This document shows positions 45,935 to 55,067 of a stretch of 64,000 bases of DNA, piece after piece. Each line of letters opens with the position of its first letter. Within the stretch, counting starts at the first letter, position 1. A model generated the notes under the pieces. That model was not told the DNA's origin. It did no database searches and saw only the letters and a program-made list of their open reading frames with translations. Origin of the DNA: Winogradskyella undariae (GTDB lineage: Bacteria > Bacteroidota > Bacteroidia > Flavobacteriales > Flavobacteriaceae); the NCBI RefSeq assembly GCF_013285155.1, contig NZ_JABTEL010000013.1:34759-98758 (forward strand). Reading direction: 5' to 3'. The position numbers and the translations under genes were made by a program.

Positions 45935-47116
45935 ATGAAAAGTCCCCAATCCCCTAATAATGAAACTGAGCGATTACTTGCTCTAAACTCATACAATATC
46001 ATAGACACCCCACCTGAACGTGACTATGATAACCTAACTGAATTAGCAGCCACAATATGTGATGCCCCCATTGCGCTTATTACTATTTTAGATAAAAATC
46101 GTAATTTTTTTAAATCGCATTATGGTATAGAATTAACCGAAACACCTCGAAATGTATCATTTTGTGGGCATGCAATTTTAGAAGATGATATTTTTATTGT
46201 TGAAGATGTCACAAAAGATGAACGCTTTTTTGATAATCCTTTAACCAAGGAATATAATATTGGTTTCTACGCTGGCGTACCCTTAATAAATGAATCTGGA
46301 TATAAGTTAGGTACAATTTGCGTTTACGATTTTAAACCCAAAAAATTAAATGCGTCGCAAATAAAGACACTTAAGACACTTGGAAAACAAGTTATCAATT
46401 TGTTTGAATTGAAAAAAAAGAATGACAATTTAAATGCTATAAGAGAAGAACTTGAGCAACGTAACGATCAACTAAAATCATTTGCTAGCTTAGTTTCACA
46501 CGATTTAAAATCACCCTTATCTAATATCATATCTTTAACAGATTTACTTAAAGAAGAAAATCAAAATAATCTATCAAAAGATTCACTTCAATATTTAGAA
46601 TATATTGAAGAATCTACAACAATCTTAAAAGATTATATTGACGGAATGTTATTATATTATACCGCAAATGAACTTTTAAACTCTAAAAAAGAAGATGTTG
46701 AATTAAAATCTATTGTAGAAGGAATTAAACAAATTCACGTTGCTGATAATGTGAAAATTCTATATAATGATAGTGTTATCCATAAAGTAAATAAGGCTGC
46801 AGTAACTCAAATATTAATGAATTTGGCAGATAATTCACTTAAATACAATGACAAACTTAACCGCACCGTTGAAATAAGTTATGAGAAACAAGATTCTCAT
46901 CATAAATTTAGTGTAACTGACAATGGTATTGGTATTCCGGAAGCTGAATTAGAACAAATTTTTGAAATTTTTAAAACTGTAAAAAATAGTTTTAGCAACA
47001 CTGGAACTGGTATTGGATTAAGTACAGTAAAGAATTTAGTAGAAAAGCTGAACGGAAAAATATCTGTTACATCTGAATTAGGAAAAGGAAGTACTTTTAG
47101 TTTTACAATCGCCTAA
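45935..47116 (+). CDS. GAF-domain sensor histidine kinase
   Basis: About 393 residues from ATG 45935 (an upstream TTG at 45920 adds 5 residues and is less likely). Soluble: a GAF domain (about 25-160, with NVSFCGHAIL and GFYAGVPLI segments), a coiled-coil linker, then HisKA with phospho-acceptor near residue 189 in VSHDLKSPLSN and an HATPase domain (LADNSLKYND, VTDNGIGIPE, TGTGIGLSTVKNLV). No response regulator gene is adjacent. Signal sensed is unknown; the FCGH-type GAF is common in Flavobacteria hybrid sensors. Confidence 0.88.
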   Translation: MKSPQSPNNETERLLALNSYNIIDTPPERDYDNLTELAATICDAPIALITILDKNRNFFKSHYGIELTETPRNVSFCGHAILEDDIFIVEDVTKDERFFDNPLTKEYNIGFYAGVPLINESGYKLGTICVYDFKPKKLNASQIKTLKTLGKQVINLFELKKKNDNLNAIREELEQRNDQLKSFASLVSHDLKSPLSNIISLTDLLKEENQNNLSKDSLQYLEYIEESTTILKDYIDGMLLYYTANELLNSKKEDVELKSIVEGIKQIHVADNVKILYNDSVIHKVNKAAVTQILMNLADNSLKYNDKLNRTVEISYEKQDSHHKFSVTDNGIGIPEAELEQIFEIFKTVKNSFSNTGTGIGLSTVKNLVEKLNGKISVTSELGKGSTFSFTIA

Positions 47117-47129
47117 ATATTTTGAATAA

Positions 47130-47164
47130 AAAAAGCTGATAAATAAATTGTTTATCAGCTTTTT
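47130..47164 (+). terminator. Intrinsic terminator of the GAF kinase gene
   Basis: A perfect 14-bp stem (AAAAAGCTGATAAA arm) with a 7-nt loop; its right arm ends in the T run TTTTT. It lies 13 bp past the stop codon, and its A-rich left flank may also serve the convergent M61 gene. Confidence 0.8.
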
Positions 47165-47188
47165 ACTTTTTATAGCATTATAAGCTAA

Positions 47189-49081
47189 TTATCCTTTTAA
47201 CCAAGCTGCTCTTAAAGCTTTTTGAGCATCTGTTGCATTTTCATCTTCAACAATACTATCTGACGACGCGTATGCTTTAGTTAAAGTTGTTTTTATCTCA
47301 ACAGGTTCACCATTTCGCTCTAAATCCATAGTAATTTCTTGACCTTCTTGCCATGAAAACATTCCACGTATTACTTCATTTGCATTTAATAAAGTTAACG
47401 CTTCTCCATTTACGCTTTTAATAATATCTCCTTCTTGTATGCCTTGCTCTTTCCAAAATGAATTATTTAAAGCCATTGAAGAAAAGAAAAGCACACCTTT
47501 TTCTTGATCTGCATCAAAAATAATGTTCTGTCCTCCAGCAAAAATATAGTTTGTTTCTAAAAGCGTTTCACCTTGTGTTAAACCAACCATAGTAAAGAAC
47601 TCATTATAGTTAATAGGTAAATCTCCTTCAACGTGTGTTTTTAGAAATTCACCAACACTTGGATAGGTCATAGCTGTGATTTCTGCAATAATAGTATCAT
47701 CATCAAATGGTTTATTCTCACCATATTTTGCAGATAATTCCTTCATTAAAGATAACATACTTCTTTGTCCATCACTTTCTTTACGCATTAAAATATCAAT
47801 ACACATACCAATTAAAGCACCTTTTTGATAGACATTATAATAGTTAGATGCATAAGGTTCCTCTAATACATTTTCACTCATAATTGTAAAACTCATAGCA
47901 TCATCCATACGTTTTGATATTTGAATTTTAGAATTCACCGTATTGTAAAATGTTTGAGAATCAACTAAACCTTCATACACCTGAAAATGTTGTGCAAAAT
48001 ATTCCGTTACACCCTCATACATCCATAAATGTTTAGAAAATGTAGGTTTATTATAATCAAAATAATGAACATCTGCAGAATGTACAGATAATGGAGTTAC
48101 AATATGAAAAAATTCATGTGCAACAACATCTACAATCGATGCAGCTAAACCTTCCTTAGTAGAAGATTCTGGTAAAACAACTACGGTAGACGTGTGGTGC
48201 TCTAAAGCTCCAAAACCTTTTGGTGCTGTTTCAGTTCCATCAGCTAAATACAAATAAATATCATAACGTTTTGTACTATTTACATCACCTAAATACGCTT
48301 TCTGAGCTTCCATCATTTTAAACACAGTCTCTTTCTGACTTGCTGCTGTATGTACTTTATTTGGAGAATATACACTTAGAACAATTTTAATGTCACCAAC
48401 CATAAATTCTTCAACATCTAAATCTCCATACATCATAGGATTATCAGTAATATCAAAATAACGCGGCGCAAAATAATTACTTGTTATAGATTTACCATCT
48501 TCACTAGTTGTTGTTCCTGTTACCTCTAAAGCTGAAGTTCTTACAAAGTCTGCTGGAGCAGTAACAGCTACATCATATTGATTATTTTTTAAAGAATCGA
48601 AATACCCAATAAATCCGTGAAGATTTAAGACGTAATTATCTTCTTCAATATTTGTACCTGAAGGTGAAAAAGGTTGTTCTCCTCCAATTCCTCCAACTTG
48701 CTCAATATCGAAAGTATCATTTACGTAATATTGAATCTTATCTAATTTAGTTGCATCAGTAATAGTCCATGTATTATCATCTACTTTAGTTACCGATAAT
48801 TCATTTCCATCATAATCAATAGCTTTTAAATCATCAATATACTTACCAAAATCACTAACCGAATACGTTCCTTGCACAACTCTTGGCAACCTATATGTTA
48901 CAGTTTCAGTAGTAAAACGACCTGGATTAATAGTTACAGGAACCCTATCGTTATTAACTGCTGTTAAATCTAAAGCGGTCTCAATAGGATTGCTTACTGC
49001 TAAATCATCGCTGTTTGGTTTTGCTGATCCGCAACCTACCAAAACGACACTTAGTCCAAAAATGGCTAAATAATTCTTCAT
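47189..49081 (-). CDS. M61-family metallopeptidase lipoprotein with PDZ domain
   Basis: A 630-residue lipoprotein (lipobox VLVGC, Cys17). The M61 zinc site is H322-E323-F-F-H326 with the third ligand Glu in EGVTEYF. A beta-rich N-terminal domain precedes it (about 45-250), and a PDZ domain is at about 515-600, where IQEGDIIKSVNGEALT is seen. M61 (glycyl aminopeptidase-type) enzymes cleave small residues from peptides in the periplasm or at the surface. A minus-strand -7 box TAGATTTG lies at 49112-49119. Confidence 0.88.
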   Translation of the reverse strand: MKNYLAIFGLSVVLVGCGSAKPNSDDLAVSNPIETALDLTAVNNDRVPVTINPGRFTTETVTYRLPRVVQGTYSVSDFGKYIDDLKAIDYDGNELSVTKVDDNTWTITDATKLDKIQYYVNDTFDIEQVGGIGGEQPFSPSGTNIEEDNYVLNLHGFIGYFDSLKNNQYDVAVTAPADFVRTSALEVTGTTTSEDGKSITSNYFAPRYFDITDNPMMYGDLDVEEFMVGDIKIVLSVYSPNKVHTAASQKETVFKMMEAQKAYLGDVNSTKRYDIYLYLADGTETAPKGFGALEHHTSTVVVLPESSTKEGLAASIVDVVAHEFFHIVTPLSVHSADVHYFDYNKPTFSKHLWMYEGVTEYFAQHFQVYEGLVDSQTFYNTVNSKIQISKRMDDAMSFTIMSENVLEEPYASNYYNVYQKGALIGMCIDILMRKESDGQRSMLSLMKELSAKYGENKPFDDDTIIAEITAMTYPSVGEFLKTHVEGDLPINYNEFFTMVGLTQGETLLETNYIFAGGQNIIFDADQEKGVLFFSSMALNNSFWKEQGIQEGDIIKSVNGEALTLLNANEVIRGMFSWQEGQEITMDLERNGEPVEIKTTLTKAYASSDSIVEDENATDAQKALRAAWLKG

Positions 49082-49111
49082 GTTTAAGTTTTTGTTTTTA
49101 TAATAGTCTCA

Positions 49112-49119
49112 CAAATCTA
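49112..49119 (-). promoter_or_regulatory. -7 box (TAGATTTG) of the M61 gene
   Basis: Exact TAnnTTTG match on the minus strand, 30 nt before the ATG. No clear -33 box. Confidence 0.4.
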
Positions 49120-49165
49120 CAATGTGTTACTATTAAAAACCTAAAGGTTTTGTTAAATTCGCAGT

Positions 49166-50173
49166 ATGCCACAACCACTCGTTAGTATAGTAATTCCATT
49201 TAAGAACACCGACACATTTATTAATGAGTGTATTAGGTCTATTTTAAACCAAACTTATCGTAATTGGGAAGCTATTTTTGTAGATGATAATTCTAAAGAC
49301 AAATCGTACAGAATTGTAGAAAATTATAGAAAAAGTGACTCTAGAATAAAATTATACAGAAATAATGGCAATGGAATAATTGAAGCTTTAAAAACAGCTT
49401 ACAAACATAGCAATGGAAGTTATATTACTAGAATGGATAGTGATGACCTAATGATACCGATACGCCTTAAAACCATGGTTATGAGTCTAGAGAATAAAGG
49501 TAAAAAACACCTCGCTGTTGGACAAGTAAAATATTTTAGAGCAGATGGACTTAGTGATGGCTTTGCACGTTACGAAGAATGGTTGAATAAATTAACGGTT
49601 AAAGGAAACAACTATTCTGAAATCTATAAAGAGTGTGTAATTCCATCACCTTGTTGGATGTTGCACCGTGAAGATTTTGATGCCTGCGGAGGTTTTAACT
49701 CAGAAACCTACCCAGAAGACTATGATTTAGCTTTCCGGTTTTATAAAACTGAATACAAATGTATTCCTTGCGATAAAGTATTACTGCATTGGAGAGATTA
49801 CAGTACAAGAACATCACGAACACACGAGCATTATGCTGAAAATTCTTTCTTAGATCTTAAAGTTGACTATTTTTTAGAACTAAATTATGATGCTTCTAGA
49901 CCTTTAGCTATTTGGGGAGCAGGAAAAAAAGGCAAAACTTTAGCCAAAATACTTTTGAAAAAGAACATCCCTTTTTATTGGATTTGCGACAACCCAAAAA
50001 AAATAGGGAAACATATATATGGTCAAAAGCTATTTAATTTTGATTATTTAGCAGAATTAAACAATCCACAAAGTATTGTAACAGTAGCTAATACCGAAGC
50101 ACAGCAAGAGATTACAAGTTATTTTGAAACACAAAAAATGAAATCTATGATTGATTATTTCTTTTTCTGTTAA
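49166..50173 (+). CDS. GT2 glycosyltransferase with extra C-terminal domain
   Basis: A 335-residue family 2 glycosyltransferase. The GT-A core starts VSIVIPFKNTDTF and holds the DDNSKDKS loop and the DXD-like SDD in RMDSDDLMI (about 90). Residues about 240-335 form an additional small domain beginning LAIWGAGKKGKTLA, a glycine-rich nucleotide-binding-like turn, as in some methyltransferase or sugar-processing enzymes. The acceptor and donor are unknown, and no polysaccharide cluster surrounds it. Confidence 0.8.
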   Translation: MPQPLVSIVIPFKNTDTFINECIRSILNQTYRNWEAIFVDDNSKDKSYRIVENYRKSDSRIKLYRNNGNGIIEALKTAYKHSNGSYITRMDSDDLMIPIRLKTMVMSLENKGKKHLAVGQVKYFRADGLSDGFARYEEWLNKLTVKGNNYSEIYKECVIPSPCWMLHREDFDACGGFNSETYPEDYDLAFRFYKTEYKCIPCDKVLLHWRDYSTRTSRTHEHYAENSFLDLKVDYFLELNYDASRPLAIWGAGKKGKTLAKILLKKNIPFYWICDNPKKIGKHIYGQKLFNFDYLAELNNPQSIVTVANTEAQQEITSYFETQKMKSMIDYFFFC

Positions 50174-50213
50174 ATTTCTCAAAAGCGAAACGAAGTAATA
50201 ACTTAGCGTTACT

Positions 50214-50221
50214 TATATTTG
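50214..50221 (+). promoter_or_regulatory. Possible -7 box upstream of the BatA gene
   Basis: TATATTTG, an exact TAnnTTTG match, lies 120 nt upstream of the BatA-domain gene ATG. The rest of the 167-bp spacer shows nothing clear. Confidence 0.3.
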
Positions 50222-50340
50222 AAATATATAAATGCCACATTTAACGCAGTCGGAATTCTTTAGCAATTAATAAAAAAAGAGTATTTGACTTAACTTAAAG
50301 GTTCAAATTAACATCTTAATCAGCAAACATAAAATAAAGA

Positions 50341-52266
50341 ATGCAGTTTAAAAATCCCGAATTACTTTACGCCCTTTTTTTACTGATTATTCCTATTCTT
50401 ATACATTTATTTCAATTACGTCGTTTTCAGAAAGTTCAGTTTACAAACGTTAAGTTTTTAAAATCAGTAAAACTTCAAACTCGTAAAAGCTCACAGTTAA
50501 AAAAATGGATTACACTTCTAACCAGAATACTGCTTTTAGCTTGTGTTATCATTGCTTTTGCTCAACCTTTTATTCCTAACACTAAAGATTTTAATGAGTC
50601 CCAAGAAACCGTTATTTATTTAGATAATTCTTTTAGTATGCAAGCTAACGGAAGTAATGGCACCTTACTAAACGAAGCCATACAAGATCTTATAAACAAC
50701 TTACCAGAAGACGAAGCGATTAGTTTATTTACTAATGATAAAAGCTTTAGAAATACAACTGTAAAAGCTTTAAAAAATGATTTAATACAATTATCATATT
50801 CTCCAAAGCAACTCAATTATGAGGCTGTTTTTTTAAAAGGGAAACAATTATTTTCAAACAAAGATGAAGCAACTAAGAATTTGATTATAGTTTCTGATTT
50901 TCAACAAAAAGATAACTTATTAAGTTTTGAAAATGAAAGTGATATTCAATTAAAATTAGTACAACCCAAATCTACTTTAGTTTCTAATATTAGTATTGAT
51001 AGTATTTATGTTTCTAATACCACATCTAAAACTTTTGACCTTAATGTAAAATTAAGCAACGAAGGAAAGCCTCTTGATAATGTTACTATTTCATTATTTA
51101 ATAACGATGTATTGCTAACTAAAAGTGCGGTTGATATTAACAAAGAAGTAGAAAATACATTTACCGTTACAAATAATAATGTTATAAATGGGAAGTTACA
51201 GATTGAAGATTCTGGGTTACAATACGACAATACTTTTTATTTTAATATCAACTCGAAACCAAAAATTAAGGTTCTTGTAATAAATGAAATTACAGATGAT
51301 TCATTTTTAAAACGAATCTATACAGATGATGAATTTGACTTTAAAAGTTACAAATTAAATGCTCTTAATTTCAACCTAATCACAGAACAAAACCTTATTA
51401 TACTTAATGAACTCAATGAGATATCAAACGCATTGAAGACTGCTTTAAAAACATTTAAAAATGACGGAGGAAAACTTTTAGTTATACCTAAAAATAAAAT
51501 TGAATTAAATTCTTATAACCAATTACTTAAAGAACTAAACCTAAACTATTACTCTAATATAAATAATATTCAAAAACGCATTACAAGTATCAACTATAAC
51601 CATCCACTTTTAGCTAATGCATTCTATGCTAAAGTAACAAATTTTCAATATCCTAAAGTAGAAAACTCTTATCAATTTAATTCGAATTCTAATAGTGTTT
51701 TATCTTACGAAGATGGTTCTCCTTTCTTAGTTGGAAACGCAAATACCTATGCTTTTTCTTCTGCAATAAACTCAGAAAATTCAAACTTTAGAAACTCACA
51801 ATTAATAATTCCTGTGTTATATAATTTAGGATTACAGAGCTTAAAACTTTCAAAATTATACTACACAATAGGGCAACCAAATGAGATTGCCATACAAACA
51901 TCAATTGGTCAAGATGACATTTTAACTTTATATAAAGAGAACAATTCTGTCATTCCGCTTCAAAAAACATATAGCAAATCTGTGGTTTTAGAAACGGAAG
52001 ATTTTCCTGATACAGCCGGAATTTTAAATGTAAAAAACAAAAATCAAGTACTTCAAAATTTAAGTTTTAATTATAACAGAGCAGAAAGCAACCTAAGTTA
52101 TTATGACTTAAACACTTTAAAAAATACAGATATTGAGTCTAGCTTAGAAACAACAATTAATAATATAAAAAGTAATACAAATGTTAATGCGCTATGGAAA
52201 TGGTTTATTATTTTTGCGTTAGCATTTTTAATAGTAGAAATGTTACTTCTAAAATATCTTAAATGA
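50341..52266 (+). CDS. BatA-domain membrane protein with von Willebrand A-like domain
   Basis: A 641-residue membrane protein: N-terminal BatA domain with two helices (about 5-25 and 60-78, with LLYALFLLIIPILIHLF), an A-type domain from about 88 with the MIDAS-like YLDNSFSM, then a beta-rich periplasmic region and a C-terminal membrane helix (about 617-637). BatA-type proteins are linked to aerotolerance and MoxR/AAA ATPases, but no MoxR gene is adjacent. The next gene overlaps by 4 bp (ATGA), so the two are coupled. Confidence 0.85.
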   Translation: MQFKNPELLYALFLLIIPILIHLFQLRRFQKVQFTNVKFLKSVKLQTRKSSQLKKWITLLTRILLLACVIIAFAQPFIPNTKDFNESQETVIYLDNSFSMQANGSNGTLLNEAIQDLINNLPEDEAISLFTNDKSFRNTTVKALKNDLIQLSYSPKQLNYEAVFLKGKQLFSNKDEATKNLIIVSDFQQKDNLLSFENESDIQLKLVQPKSTLVSNISIDSIYVSNTTSKTFDLNVKLSNEGKPLDNVTISLFNNDVLLTKSAVDINKEVENTFTVTNNNVINGKLQIEDSGLQYDNTFYFNINSKPKIKVLVINEITDDSFLKRIYTDDEFDFKSYKLNALNFNLITEQNLIILNELNEISNALKTALKTFKNDGGKLLVIPKNKIELNSYNQLLKELNLNYYSNINNIQKRITSINYNHPLLANAFYAKVTNFQYPKVENSYQFNSNSNSVLSYEDGSPFLVGNANTYAFSSAINSENSNFRNSQLIIPVLYNLGLQSLKLSKLYYTIGQPNEIAIQTSIGQDDILTLYKENNSVIPLQKTYSKSVVLETEDFPDTAGILNVKNKNQVLQNLSFNYNRAESNLSYYDLNTLKNTDIESSLETTINNIKSNTNVNALWKWFIIFALAFLIVEMLLLKYLK

Positions 52267-53516
52267 ACGCACTCATAAAATCTGCAACCATAGTTGATTC
52301 TAAAAGTGATTTTCACAATGAAACGGTTGATATTTTAATTGAAAAAGGTCTGATATCCAAGATTTCTAAAGACCTTGACAATCCTAATAATTACCAAGAA
52401 ATAAAACTTGACAATTTACATGTCTCACAAGGTTGGTTTGACAGTAGTGTTTCTTTTGGAGAACCGGGTTACGAAGATCGAGAAACCATAGTTAATGGTT
52501 TAAAAACGGCAGCAAATTCTGGTTTTACCTCTGTTGCACTCAATGCTAATTCGCATCCTGTAATTGATAGTTATTCTCATATTTCGTTTGTAAAATCAAA
52601 AGCTCAGGATAATGCAGTTAACCTCTACCCTATTGGCGCTTTAACCCAAATGAGTAAAGGTGAAGATTTAGCTGAACTGTATGATATGACTAATGCTGGC
52701 GCTGTTGCCTTTTACGATTATCAACACCCTATTTCTAATCCTAATTTAATGAAAATTGCTTTGCAATACGCTAGTAATTTTAACGGTTTAATCTGTTCTT
52801 TTCCTCAAGAGTCTAAAATTTCTGGACTTGGTGTTGTAAATGAACATATTAACAGCACTAAGTTAGGCTTAAAAGGAAACCCTGCTTTAGCTGAAGAGTT
52901 ACAAGTCGCTAGAGATCTCTTTATATTAGAATACACTGAAGGAAAACTTCATATACCAACTATTTCTACTGCAAAGTCTGTTGAGTTAATTAGAGCTGCA
53001 AAAGCTAAGAATCTAAATGTAACTTGTAGTGTTGCTATCCATAATTTAGTGTTTACAGATGATGTTTTACACGATTTTAACACCACCTTTAAAGTGCTTC
53101 CTCCTTTAAGAATACAAACCGATTGTGATGCTTTAATAGAAGGCTTAAAAGATGGAACTATTGACATGGTTACTTCTGATCATAACCCTATTGATATTGA
53201 ACATAAAAAAATTGAATTCGATTTTGCTAAATACGGAACCATTGGCTTAGAATCTGCTTTTGGTGCATTACAGAACATCTTTACGACTAAAAAAACAGTT
53301 AGTTTATTAACGCAAGGAAAGTCTAGATTTGGTGTTACGGAATCATCGATAAAAGAAGGTGAAATAGCGGATTTAACATTGTTTAATCCTGATAAAAAAT
53401 ACGAATTCAATAACACTCATATTTCATCAAAATCTAAGAACAGTGTGTTTTTAGGTTCAAAACTTAAAGGTGAAACTTATGGTATTATTGCTAATTATAA
53501 AATAGCCTTAAAATAA
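52263..53516 (+). CDS. Dihydroorotase homologue lacking the metal ligands
   Basis: A 417-residue amidohydrolase-fold protein closest in form to the class I dihydroorotase. The usual HxH pair at the start of the barrel (DMHVH) is replaced by D60-S-S-V-S64; the later His in a HIST context is replaced by IPTIST, and the SFPQES segment lacks the usual His/Glu. Only the SDHNP Asp region near 309 keeps its form. It is thus probably not a metal hydrolase, though the fold is intact. It is translated together with the BatA gene and the DUF4870-like gene (1-bp overlap, TAATG). Confidence 0.8.
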   Translation: MNALIKSATIVDSKSDFHNETVDILIEKGLISKISKDLDNPNNYQEIKLDNLHVSQGWFDSSVSFGEPGYEDRETIVNGLKTAANSGFTSVALNANSHPVIDSYSHISFVKSKAQDNAVNLYPIGALTQMSKGEDLAELYDMTNAGAVAFYDYQHPISNPNLMKIALQYASNFNGLICSFPQESKISGLGVVNEHINSTKLGLKGNPALAEELQVARDLFILEYTEGKLHIPTISTAKSVELIRAAKAKNLNVTCSVAIHNLVFTDDVLHDFNTTFKVLPPLRIQTDCDALIEGLKDGTIDMVTSDHNPIDIEHKKIEFDFAKYGTIGLESAFGALQNIFTTKKTVSLLTQGKSRFGVTESSIKEGEIADLTLFNPDKKYEFNNTHISSKSKNSVFLGSKLKGETYGIIANYKIALK

Positions 53517-53848
53517 TGGATCAAAATACTATTAACGAAGGAAAAACGCTAGGATTAGTAGCCTACTTAACATTATTTGGTACTTTGATTGCTTTTTTTA
53601 TGAACCAAGAAAAACGAAACCCATTTACATCTTTTCATGTAAGACAAGGTTTAGGCTTAGGTTTAATTTACATCCTAATTGCTATGGTCATTAGTAGTTT
53701 AGACAGCATGATGATTAGCATGTCTTTCTGGATTTTCTTTTCAATACTATATTTCTATGGTCTTTTTGGAGCCATTACAGGAAAATGTAACAAAATTCCA
53801 ATACTTGGTGACCTTTTTCAAAACAAATTTAAATCACTTGGAAAATAA
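53516..53848 (+). CDS. DUF4870-like small membrane protein
   Basis: A 110-residue protein with three membrane helices (about 14-30, 48-62, 68-85). The loop FTSFHVRQGLGLGLIY is the DUF4870/Tic20-like signature. The function of the family is unknown. It starts on the last base of the preceding stop codon and ends 5 bp before the esterase gene, so the four genes from 50341 form one operon. Confidence 0.75.
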   Translation: MDQNTINEGKTLGLVAYLTLFGTLIAFFMNQEKRNPFTSFHVRQGLGLGLIYILIAMVISSLDSMMISMSFWIFFSILYFYGLFGAITGKCNKIPILGDLFQNKFKSLGK

Positions 53849-53853
53849 ATAAT

Positions 53854-54498
53854 ATGTCTCAACTACACTACATTACAAGACCTTCAACTTTAAAAGAAAA
53901 CGCACCATTATTAATTATGTGCCACGGTTACGGAAGTGATGAAAATGATTTATTCTCATTTGCTTCAGAGTTACCAGAAGAATTATTTATTATTTCTGTG
54001 AGAGCACCACACCCAATGCAACCCTATGGAAATGCATGGTATGCAATTAATTTTGATGCAGAAAGAGGTAAATGGAACGATGTACCACAAGCTAAGGAGT
54101 CTATCGGTTTAATTTCTGATTTTATAGATTACGCTTGTAAGACTTACCCTGTTGACACTAAAAACGTAACCCTTTTAGGTTTTAGTCAAGGAACAATTTT
54201 AAGTTATGCGGTATCACTTACTTATCCCGAAAAAGTTAAAAATGTAATTGCTTTAAGTGGTTATATCAGCGAAGATATGTTACCTGAAGTGATTGATAAA
54301 GATCGTATATCTCACTTAAATTTCTTTTGCTCGCATGGATCAGTAGATCAAGTAATACCTGTAGATTGGGCACAAAAAGCACCTGTATACTTAACAACTT
54401 TAGGAATAGATAATGTATTTACAGAATACCCTGTAGGACATGGTGTTGCGCCTCAAAATTTCCATGATTTAAAAGCTTGGTTAGAAAACCATATCTAA
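53854..54498 (+). CDS. Phospholipase/carboxylesterase-family alpha/beta hydrolase
   Basis: A 214-residue serine hydrolase. It has the oxyanion HGYGSDENDLF segment, nucleophile S111 in GFSQGTIL, an Asp in SVDQVIPVDWA and a His in PVGHGV. These fit the carboxylesterase/acyl-protein thioesterase family with short acyl esters as substrates. It is the last gene of the BatA operon and is followed by a hairpin. Confidence 0.83.
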   Translation: MSQLHYITRPSTLKENAPLLIMCHGYGSDENDLFSFASELPEELFIISVRAPHPMQPYGNAWYAINFDAERGKWNDVPQAKESIGLISDFIDYACKTYPVDTKNVTLLGFSQGTILSYAVSLTYPEKVKNVIALSGYISEDMLPEVIDKDRISHLNFFCSHGSVDQVIPVDWAQKAPVYLTTLGIDNVFTEYPVGHGVAPQNFHDLKAWLENHI

Positions 54499-54508
54499 AA
54501 AATTGAAA

Positions 54509-54546
54509 TTTCAAACAGAAACCGTCGTTACGATTTCTGTTTGAAA
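54509..54546. terminator. Terminator hairpin of the BatA operon
   Basis: A 13-bp stem (TTTCAAACAGAAA arm) with a 12-nt partly paired loop, 10 bp past the esterase stop and 12 bp before the minus-strand gene at 54559. No strong T run on the plus side. Confidence 0.55.
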
Positions 54547-54558
54547 ACTTTCACATCT

Positions 54559-55065
54559 TTAATTAAGTGTAGGATACATTAAGTATTCCACTAATTTATA
54601 TTTAAGATCATTGTTTTCGTCAATAGAATAGCTTACCAAAATTTCACCCCAATGTTTGCCGTCTGTAAAATTGGCAATAATCCATTTGTGATTTAAAATT
54701 CTAACTTTATTAATCAATAATTTAGAATCCGTCATCGATACATATGGTACTATAGGATGTTCGTCACCTTCGTAATCATTCATACTATAAAGACCATCTC
54801 GGATAGCAGGTATTAATTTTTCAGTATCATAACCAAACGCTTCAAAATAACCTAGAGCATCTTCATTTCCTTCAATATTAAAGTAATTTAATTCAAAGTT
54901 TTTATCTTCTAAAGACTTTATAATTTTATTCTTCTCAACAACTTTAGCCTTTACCTTAACAATATCTGCCTCATATTTATCAAGTATGTTTTTTGAATTC
55001 ACATATTGAAATATTAATAATAATACTGAAAAAATAAATAAATACATTAAAATTTTGCTCTTCAT
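54559..55065 (-). CDS. Membrane-anchored hypothetical protein
   Basis: A 168-residue protein with one N-terminal membrane helix (about 4-21) and a coiled-coil-like stretch after it (about 28-55), then a mixed alpha/beta domain with GYFEAFGYD and a compact C-terminal part rich in Trp and aromatic residues. No family recognised. Its start lies 2 bp after the stop of the upstream MBL hydrolase gene, so the two are likely cotranscribed. Confidence 0.65.
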   Translation of the reverse strand: MKSKILMYLFIFSVLLLIFQYVNSKNILDKYEADIVKVKAKVVEKNKIIKSLEDKNFELNYFNIEGNEDALGYFEAFGYDTEKLIPAIRDGLYSMNDYEGDEHPIVPYVSMTDSKLLINKVRILNHKWIIANFTDGKHWGEILVSYSIDENNDLKYKLVEYLMYPTLN

Positions 55066-55067
55066 CT

